Positions 5,777 through 10,689 of a DNA stretch of 10,689 nt are shown here, piece after piece. The position numbers and the translations under genes were made by a program. Each line of letters starts with the position of its first letter. The stretch's first letter is position 1. Source of the DNA: G026625185 sp035256645 (GTDB lineage Bacteria; Desulfobacterota; WTBG01; JAGOGO01); contig DATEXU010000102.1 of assembly GCA_035256645.1 (NCBI GenBank), forward strand, positions 1-10,689. Direction: 5' to 3'. Below the pieces are notes generated by a model that saw only the letters and a program-made list of their open reading frames with translations, did not search any database and was not told the origin of the DNA.

Positions 5777-6892
5777 TCAGCTCTTATCTGCAGTAAAATG
5801 ATTGCGCGTAGGTTTTTGGGAGGGGAAGATTATTTTTGCCACTGTCCCCTTACCATTTTCACTGGTTAAGCTGAGGGAAGAGTTGGGATGATCTCCGATA
5901 ATTCTTTTGCAGATCGGCAGTCCTAAGCCGCTCCCATGTTTTTTGGTGGTAAAAAAAGGATTAAATATTTTTTCTTGATCAGTTTTTGAGATCCCGGGAC
6001 CATCATCAACAATTTTTACCTCAACCATATTATCGGTTACACCGGACTGGATTGAAAGATTACCGCCTTCTTCTATAGCCTCAACCGCATTTTTTACTAA
6101 ATTGAGTAAAACCTGTTTTAGTTTCTCCTTATCCCCCTCAATAAAATTTCCCTTTTTCTCCGTCTTTAGGGTTGTCCGGATATTTTTCTTTTCCCAACTA
6201 TCCTTGGTGAGAAGATACACTTCTTCCAACAGGTCATTGATATTAAGCGTTTCAAACTCCAAATTTTTCGGAAGATAAAACTCTCGAAGTTCCAGGAGGA
6301 GACTTTCCAACCGCCTGATCTCTTCAACAATAATAGTCAGCTTGGAAAGTTCTTTTTCTCCGGTGATGGTTTTTTTTAATTGTTGAGCAAAACCGCCGAT
6401 AAGAATAAGCGGGTTTTTAATCTCATGAGTAATTTCTGCCACTAACTGACCGAGCGCGGCTAAGCGCTCTGATTGTAAAAGCTGTTCCTGTAAGGTTTTG
6501 GTCTCGGTCACATCCCTGATTAAGGCAGTAAAATAAAGTTTTCCCTCTACCTCGGAAACAGAAAAAGAAATAGAGGCGGGAAATGTTTCCCCACCCTTGC
6601 GGGCGGCTATAAACTCAGTCTCATGGCCGATCAGGACCGGCTTTTTGGTTTTAATGTACCGCTCGACCGCTTTATGGTGATTTTGACTGCACCGAGAAGT
6701 CAAAATGGTGTCGAGGTTTTGTCCGAGCACTTCCTGCCGGCTATAGCCAAAAATTTTTTCTGCTGCCTGATTAAAGAATATTACTGTGTGATCTTGATCG
6801 ATGGTTACGAATGCCTCGTTGGTGTTTTGGACTGCACCTTGAAGGATCGTTAATTCCTTGATCGCGCCACGTTGCTTTTCATTTTCATCCAT
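5777..6892 (-). CDS. Cytoplasmic PAS-domain sensor histidine kinase
   Basis: The 371-residue product has no membrane segment. A PAS domain (about 15-130, FFNQAAEKIFGYSRQEVLG, ending IRDVTE) is followed by a HisKA dimerisation helix with the phospho-acceptor H156 in EITHEIKNP, and an HATPase domain with N box (NLVKNAVEA), G1 (DDGPGI), F box (FNPFFTTK) and G2 (GSGLGLPI). All kinase boxes are intact. PAS domains may hold heme, flavin or small ligands; no heme-binding residue can be assigned. It lies between rubredoxin (20 bases) and FprA (41 bases) with only a weak ribosome site, suggesting translational coupling. No response regulator is in the window. Position implies sensing of redox state, O2 or NO, which is inference. 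Confidence 0.9.
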   Translation of the reverse strand: MDENEKQRGAIKELTILQGAVQNTNEAFVTIDQDHTVIFFNQAAEKIFGYSRQEVLGQNLDTILTSRCSQNHHKAVERYIKTKKPVLIGHETEFIAARKGGETFPASISFSVSEVEGKLYFTALIRDVTETKTLQEQLLQSERLAALGQLVAEITHEIKNPLILIGGFAQQLKKTITGEKELSKLTIIVEEIRRLESLLLELREFYLPKNLEFETLNINDLLEEVYLLTKDSWEKKNIRTTLKTEKKGNFIEGDKEKLKQVLLNLVKNAVEAIEEGGNLSIQSGVTDNMVEVKIVDDGPGISKTDQEKIFNPFFTTKKHGSGLGLPICKRIIGDHPNSSLSLTSENGKGTVAKIIFPSQKPTRNHFTADKS

Positions 6893-6912
6893 AGCAATTT
6901 TCGTGAATAAGG

Positions 6913-7071
6913 CTATTCTTTCTCAAATTGATCTTTTGTGGCGCCGCAGACCGGACAGCACCAATCAGCGGGAAGATCTGCAAACGTGGTTCCTGGTTTC
7001 ACTCCCTGCTCCGGATCACCTTTTGCAGGATCATATACATAACCACACACTGAGCATACATATTTATCCAT
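6913..7071 (-). CDS. Rubredoxin
   Basis: The 52-residue product is the standard rubredoxin length. Iron ligands are C6 and C9 (CSVCGYVYD) and C39 and C42 (CPVCG), with the typical PEQGVKPGT loop and a conserved DLPADWCCP core. It carries one electron in the cytoplasm at a single Fe(Cys)4 site and is the usual donor to flavodiiron proteins, one of which is encoded in the same cluster. A very strong ribosome site (AAGGAGGT) lies six bases before the ATG, in keeping with an abundant carrier. The gene lies 39 bases after the flavoprotein-ArsC fusion and 20 bases before the kinase. Confidence 0.97.
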   Translation of the reverse strand: MDKYVCSVCGYVYDPAKGDPEQGVKPGTTFADLPADWCCPVCGATKDQFEKE

Positions 7072-7110
7072 AATGAACCTCCTTTTTTGCATATACCGAT
7101 CTTTCGCGAT

Positions 7111-8079
7111 TTATTGAACAGTCATCAAAAGGTTCTTAACCTTTTTCTCGATTTCATCCCTTAGGGCGCGCATAACCGCAATGGGTTGATTGGTAGGGTC
7201 GGGGAGATTCCAATCTTGCCGAGGAACAGAAGGAAAAAATGGACATTCTCCTCCACACCCCATTGATACTATTACATCCGGTGTAAAGGAAGGTGAAAGT
7301 TGTATGAATGATTTGGGTTTGCGAAAAGCCATATCTATTCCTTTTTCTTTCATCACGGCAACCATCAGATCATTTATTTTTTCTCCGGGGTTATTTCCGG
7401 CGCTTTCTGCTTCAACGTTACCCCCCCCATACAATTGGGTAAAGGCTTGCGCCATCTGACTCCGGCAGCTATTTTCGTTGCAAAGAAAAAGAATTTTTTT
7501 CCTCGCGAGAAAATGTCTCACTAAAAAATCCGCTTTTTCCCGAGCATCCTTTAAGGCGGTAGGGTGTTTGGTAATCTCCCCGGGTTGGTCAATGCTCCTA
7601 AAAGTGAGACTATCGCTATAACACGCCCCCACGGCATCAAAAAAATACTTCATGGTGAGCGTTAACCCCTCAAAAAGATTCTTGCCCTTGGTTGCTCCTA
7701 CGGAGAGCACGTAACCTTTTCGCCACTGGTGGCCGGGATCAGAGATTTTATGGATATATTTTCTTGACCACAGGGTTTGGCATCGGTCAATCAGGGCTTT
7801 TAACTGCGCCGGGACGTTGTAAAAAAATATCGGAGTAGCAACTACTATAACATCCGCTTTCCAGAACAACGGATACACCTCTTGCATTTCATCATGAAGA
7901 GCGCAGAATCCTTCCCGCTCACAGTTGCCACAGCCGATACACGGATGTATTTTTTTGCTCGCTACGTCAAGGGTAAAGGTTTCCGAACCGAGCTGTTGCG
8001 CTTCCGCTAAAAAGGCAGAAAGCAACGTAGTGGAGTTTCCTTGTTTTCGGGGGCTGCCCTGGATGCCAAGAACATACAT
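7111..8079 (-). CDS. Fusion: NADPH:FMN reductase-like flavoprotein plus arsenate reductase
   Basis: Residues 1-190 form a flavodoxin-like NAD(P)H-dependent oxidoreductase: FMN phosphate loop GSPRKQGNST (8-17), the PCIGCGNC cluster (C47, C50, C53, then C59) common in iron-sulfur flavoproteins, and TPIFFYNVPAQLK. Residues 194-322 are a low-molecular-weight phosphatase-type arsenate reductase: P-loop CNENSCRS with nucleophile C200 and R206, the resolving pair C275 and C279 in MGCGGECP, and the acid D294 in LPDPT. All residues of the three-cysteine arsenate-reductase cycle are present. Normally thioredoxin recycles this enzyme; fusion to a flavoprotein suggests built-in reduction. Start at 8079 follows AAAGGGA by ten bases; NifS-like gene ends 27 bases upstream. 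Real substrate (arsenate or another oxyanion) is unproven, and no ars transporter or ArsR is present. Confidence 0.88.
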   Translation of the reverse strand: MYVLGIQGSPRKQGNSTTLLSAFLAEAQQLGSETFTLDVASKKIHPCIGCGNCEREGFCALHDEMQEVYPLFWKADVIVVATPIFFYNVPAQLKALIDRCQTLWSRKYIHKISDPGHQWRKGYVLSVGATKGKNLFEGLTLTMKYFFDAVGACYSDSLTFRSIDQPGEITKHPTALKDAREKADFLVRHFLARKKILFLCNENSCRSQMAQAFTQLYGGGNVEAESAGNNPGEKINDLMVAVMKEKGIDMAFRKPKSFIQLSPSFTPDVIVSMGCGGECPFFPSVPRQDWNLPDPTNQPIAVMRALRDEIEKKVKNLLMTVQ

Positions 8080-8106
8080 GGTAACCGCGTCCCTTTGGTG
8101 CAGGTA

Positions 8107-9270
8107 TCATTTTTTTTGATAAAGAGGAGACATTTTTCTCAGCGTATCAACCGTTTTTTTCAGCACTTCCAAAAATCGGCCAATGTCATTCTCGGTAGTA
8201 TCACGACCATACGTTATCACCAACGTTCCCTGGGCATCAGCGTAATCTCTCCCAATGGCAATAAGCACATGAGAAGCACGAAGCGATCCCGAGGCGCACG
8301 CTGATTTTGTTGCAACCGCAATATTTTCTTCGTCCAGCATTAAGACAATGCTTTCTCCTTCGATATATTTAATGGATAAGGAAATAAGATTGGGTAAGGA
8401 ATACTCCGGGTGTCCATTAAAAATAATATCGTCAATATTTTCCTTTAACCCGTTCGTCAACCTTTCTTTTATCCTTTTGAGGTGATTAATGCGGGATTCC
8501 ATTTCCTTGAGGGTAATCTCCGACGCCACTCCCATGCCGATAATCCCGATCAGGTTTTCAGTCCCCCCGCGTCTTTTATTTTCCTGCCCACCTCCATCGA
8601 GTAAGGGCCAGAGACTCGTTCCTTTACGAATATAAAGGCCACCCACTCCCGAAGGGCCATTAAACTGATTAGCAGCAAAGCTGAGTAAATCGATCCCCAG
8701 GTCATGAACGTCAATAGGGACAACACCCACTGCAGTGACTGCATCACAATGGAAGGTTATCTTTTTTTCTCGGGCAATTTGTGCGATTTCTTTTATAGGC
8801 TGAATGGTTCCGATTTCATTGTTTGCATGCATAATGCTGATGAGAACTGTATCATCCCGTATCGCTTTTAGCACATCATCGGGTTTTACCCTTCCGAACT
8901 GGTCAACAGAAACCGACGTGGTATCATAACCCAAGGTTCGTAATGTCCGGATAGGTTTTAAAACGGCATTGTGTTCAATATCCGAGGTTATAATATGCCT
9001 TCCTTTATCTTTTTTAGCGAAAGCTACCCCTTTAATTGCATGGTTATCCGATTCAGTTCCACAGGAAGTAAAAATTATCTCATCGGGCGATGCGGTAATG
9101 AGCTTAGCAACCTTCTCTCGAGCTTTTTCGATTTCTTCCGCAGCTTCTTCTCCTAATTGGTGTGCACTCGAAGGATTACCATAGTCCTTTTTAATTGCTT
9201 CAATCATAGCGTTCTTAACTTCAGGCAACAGCGGATTACTGGAAACATAATCTAAATTTATCGTGTTCAT
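8107..9270 (-). CDS. nifS: NifS-like cysteine desulfurase homologue lacking the PLP lysine
   Basis: The 387-residue product aligns with NifS/IscS over its whole length: GNPSSAH, CGTESDNHAIKG, the His that stacks on PLP (H100 in IEHNAV), HANNEIGTIQP, the pyridine-binding aspartate (D176 in HCDAV), GGTEN and the active cysteine C325 (SACASG). The lysine that should form the PLP Schiff base is replaced: the usual S-x-x-HK reads SFAANQFNGPSG, with Gln202 at the lysine position, and the usual DAVQ reads DAVT. The N-terminal YxDxxATTP is also changed to YVSSNP. The enzyme may be inactive, a scaffold, or a divergent subfamily. The ATG at 9270 has GGGAGGAG seven bases before it; the longer GTG frame (9291) reads through this site. 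NifU-like gene ends 24 bases upstream. Confidence 0.88.
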   Translation of the reverse strand: MNTINLDYVSSNPLLPEVKNAMIEAIKKDYGNPSSAHQLGEEAAEEIEKAREKVAKLITASPDEIIFTSCGTESDNHAIKGVAFAKKDKGRHIITSDIEHNAVLKPIRTLRTLGYDTTSVSVDQFGRVKPDDVLKAIRDDTVLISIMHANNEIGTIQPIKEIAQIAREKKITFHCDAVTAVGVVPIDVHDLGIDLLSFAANQFNGPSGVGGLYIRKGTSLWPLLDGGGQENKRRGGTENLIGIIGMGVASEITLKEMESRINHLKRIKERLTNGLKENIDDIIFNGHPEYSLPNLISLSIKYIEGESIVLMLDEENIAVATKSACASGSLRASHVLIAIGRDYADAQGTLVITYGRDTTENDIGRFLEVLKKTVDTLRKMSPLYQKK

Positions 9271-9294
9271 CAGTGTTCTCCTCCCAATCACAGG

Positions 9295-9813
9295 TTACAT
9301 GCTCAGCTTAATCTCGATTTTTCGACCACACATCGCACACGCCTTCTCTCCTGCATGCATTTCCGAATCGCAATAAGGGCACTTGCAGCTTTCTTCTTCC
9401 GTATAACAATGATAACCTTCGGTTGTATCCTGCTCCTTGACTTTTCCGGTTTTGCGGTTTTCGTAATCCTTGATTGCCATTTGGAGGGCATCGGCGCCTA
9501 AGTTAGAACAATGAAGTTTATTCTTTGGCAGGTCATCCAGTGCCTTGGCTACTGATTCTTTACTGATTTGCTTTGCTTCATCCAGGGTTTTTCCTTTAGC
9601 CATTTCGGTTACCATGCTGGAAACGGCAATCGCTGCGCCACATCCAAAAGTCAAAAATTTGATGTCTTTGATGCGGTCATTAGCTACTTTGATGGTTATT
9701 TTCATCATATCACCGCAAATAGGGTTTCCTACTTCGCCAATGCCATCAGCTCCCTGAATCTCGCCTACGTTGCGAGGATTTTTAAAGTGATCCATGACGG
9801 TTTTAGAATACAT
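9295..9813 (-). CDS. nifU: NifU/IscU-like Fe-S scaffold with zinc-ribbon tail
   Basis: Residues 1-122 are an IscU/NifU N-domain with the three cluster-binding cysteines C33 (GNPICGD), C58 (FGCGAAIA) and C102 (LHCSN), plus D35 and H101. The protein would assemble [2Fe-2S] or [4Fe-4S] clusters from sulfide supplied by a desulfurase. In place of the NifU ferredoxin and Nfu domains, a short linker leads to a C-terminal ribbon with C145/C148 and C159/C162 (CPYC, CAMC), preceded by C136 and C143. The HscA-binding LPPVK motif of IscU is LPKNK here, so a dedicated HscA chaperone is unlikely. The ATG follows AGGAGGT by five bases. It lies 24 bases before the NifS-like gene and 52 after the small Cys/His gene. 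Confidence 0.92.
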   Translation of the reverse strand: MYSKTVMDHFKNPRNVGEIQGADGIGEVGNPICGDMMKITIKVANDRIKDIKFLTFGCGAAIAVSSMVTEMAKGKTLDEAKQISKESVAKALDDLPKNKLHCSNLGADALQMAIKDYENRKTGKVKEQDTTEGYHCYTEEESCKCPYCDSEMHAGEKACAMCGRKIEIKLSM

Positions 9814-9865
9814 GCTTAACCTCCTGTATCAAAAAACAAAACACATTGCTTCTTCTGGTCAATAA

Positions 9866-10114
9866 TTAAACTTTTTTGATGTTCTCTACGAGCTGTGAAA
9901 TTTGGGCGCCCAGATAAACACATTGTTTTCCTTCCATGCACGCATCCGCATCCTGTGATTCCAAATGAGTTTTAAGATGATGTGACCCCTTTTTTAAATC
10001 AACGATCCAGACCTTTTTATTCTCATCGAAATTCGTTTCCACGTCAATCCCACACGCTCCTATTTCCGGATAGAGTGAACTTATTTTTTCACATAATTTT
10101 TGTTTTTCCTGCAT
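9866..10114 (-). CDS. Small conserved-looking Cys/His protein of unknown role
   Basis: The 82-residue product has four cysteines (C8, C21, C59, C65), two adjacent histidines and a third His in GSHHLKTHLE. Short acidic helices flank a strand pair (KKVWIVDLKKG), and the end is a helix (LGAQISQLVENI). There is no signal peptide or membrane segment. The pattern YPEIGACGIDV and CMEGKQCVYLG looks constrained rather than random. It has a clear ribosome site (AAGGAG, six bases before the ATG) and is the first gene of the cluster, 52 bases before the NifU-like scaffold, which suggests a helper in Fe-S or sulfur transfer. I do not recognise a named family; the function is inference from position only. 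Confidence 0.78.
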   Translation of the reverse strand: MQEKQKLCEKISSLYPEIGACGIDVETNFDENKKVWIVDLKKGSHHLKTHLESQDADACMEGKQCVYLGAQISQLVENIKKV

Positions 10115-10131
10115 GACGTTCTCCTTGTGAA

Positions 10132-10250
10132 GTTGATTTACCCCGTTAGAAATGCCCCGTGCGGAAGCATGGGGTAAACTTAAAAATTCTTACACTTTTT
10201 CACACGGGTAAATGCCCCGTGTGAAATCCTTCTAACAGGGTTTACTCAAC
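10132..10250. repeat. Inverted-repeat element with two internal hairpins
   Basis: The ends, GTTGATTTACCCCGTTAGAA (10132-10151) and TTCTAACAGGG...CTCAAC (10230-10250), are imperfect inverted repeats. Inside are a hairpin with a GGAA tetraloop (CCCCGTGC/GCATGGGG, 10155-10174) and a perfect 11-base stem (TTTCACACGGG/CCCGTGTGAAA, 10198-10226). AATGCCCCGTG occurs twice (10151 and 10211). It fits a small non-autonomous element related to that at 4068-4130. There is no T-tract, so it is not an obvious terminator. The element fills the whole gap between two genes. Confidence 0.68.
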
Positions 10251-10689
10251 ACGTATTTAAAAAGGATTGTAATTCTTCTACCTCAGTCATTGGTTTTTTG
10301 CAACTAAACTGTTCGCACACATATACCGTTGGCTTTTGATTACACGTAATCATTGGGGTTATAAAAGAAGATAGTTTTGCGAGTCGCTCCCCCTCAGAAC
10401 CTTCGGATTGCAGCAGCACGATTTTATGCGGAAGAAAACTTTTTTGAACCAACCGGATCATATCCTGTGTGGTTTGATTTTTTTTGTCTCCTCCAATGAC
10501 AATCTCCTGGGCCGGGCCTAAGGCGAAGTCAAGCGCCTGCAAAAAATGAGTTGAGGCAAGAGGGTACGCAGAAATCTGAGAAGAAAATGTTTGCACCATT
10601 CGATCCACTTTTTTTTCTAAGTCACCATTTCCGGTCATGCGACTGAGTCGCACCATTGTTAACGCAGCAACTGAATTGCCGGAAGGGAG
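10246..10689 (-). CDS. YyaL/DUF255-type thioredoxin-domain protein, C-terminal end
   Basis: Only the last 147 codons are present; the N-terminal thioredoxin-like domain and most of the (alpha/alpha)-barrel lie beyond the right edge. The visible start, LPSGNSVAALTMVRLSRMTG, and the closing YVCEQFSCKKPMTEVEEL match the conserved end of the YyaL/SPATA20 family, long (600-700 residue) cytoplasmic proteins with an N-terminal thioredoxin fold and an N-acylglucosamine-epimerase-like barrel, of unsettled function. The frame continues upstream through 10689, so the in-frame ATG at 10656 is internal. The final codons and TGA stop (10246-10248) fall within the terminal repeat of the element at 10132-10250, so the original C-terminus may have been altered. 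Relation to the downstream cluster is uncertain. Confidence 0.85.
   Translation of the reverse strand, partial: LPSGNSVAALTMVRLSRMTGNGDLEKKVDRMVQTFSSQISAYPLASTHFLQALDFALGPAQEIVIGGDKKNQTTQDMIRLVQKSFLPHKIVLLQSEGSEGERLAKLSSFITPMITCNQKPTVYVCEQFSCKKPMTEVEELQSFLNTC

Noticed and set aside
7190..8304. Plus-strand ORFs opposite the flavoprotein-ArsC and NifS-like genes
   Set aside because: Low-complexity antisense frames without starts or domains.
10132..10250. CRISPR array or tRNA-like structure
   Set aside because: Only two copies of an 11-base repeat inside nested hairpins, no regular spacers, and no cloverleaf or CCA end.

Overview
The window is moderately AT-rich and gene-dense on its right side. 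Nearly every gene lies on the minus strand. It looks chromosomal and comes from an anaerobic or microaerophilic bacterium: it carries a stand-alone rubredoxin, an A-type flavodiiron protein, a radical SAM protein and an oxygen-sensitive type of Fe-S/sulfur operon. My guess is the Desulfobacterota/Syntrophia area, but that rests only on gene content and general protein style; no rRNA or lineage marker is present.

Left part (1-4556), an accessory-looking area with long gaps. It holds the start of a radical SAM gene running off the left edge, with a 5' leader that may carry a 32-codon ORF. One plus-strand gene encodes a 53-residue protein with eight cysteines in four CxxC pairs. Minus-strand genes for dodecin (flavin storage), a CAP/SCP-domain exported protein and an OB-fold plus TPR exported protein follow. 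The gaps between these genes hold repeats: three copies of a terminator-like element, two related promoter-bearing blocks, and arms of a GTTTACCCCG-type inverted-repeat element.

Right part (4557-10114), one compact minus-strand gene cluster that is probably an operon. In transcription order it encodes an 82-residue Cys/His protein of unknown role, a NifU/IscU-like scaffold with a zinc-ribbon tail, a NifS-like protein, a fusion of an NADPH:FMN reductase-like flavoprotein to a thioredoxin-type arsenate reductase, rubredoxin, a cytoplasmic PAS histidine kinase, and an FprA flavodiiron protein. Gaps are 20-52 bases. Rubredoxin and FprA form a known pair for reducing O2 or NO. NifU-like and NifS-like proteins would build or repair Fe-S clusters. 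The cluster therefore reads as a stress-defence and metal-sulfur redox module, an inference from context.

The most striking point is that the NifS-like protein keeps the catalytic cysteine (C325) but has Gln202-Phe where cysteine desulfurases have the PLP-binding lysine. Either it is not a normal PLP desulfurase or it belongs to a divergent subfamily.

Right edge (10132-10689): a 119-base inverted-repeat element with two internal hairpins separates this cluster from the C-terminal end of a YyaL/DUF255-type thioredoxin-domain protein, whose stop codon lies inside the element's terminal repeat.
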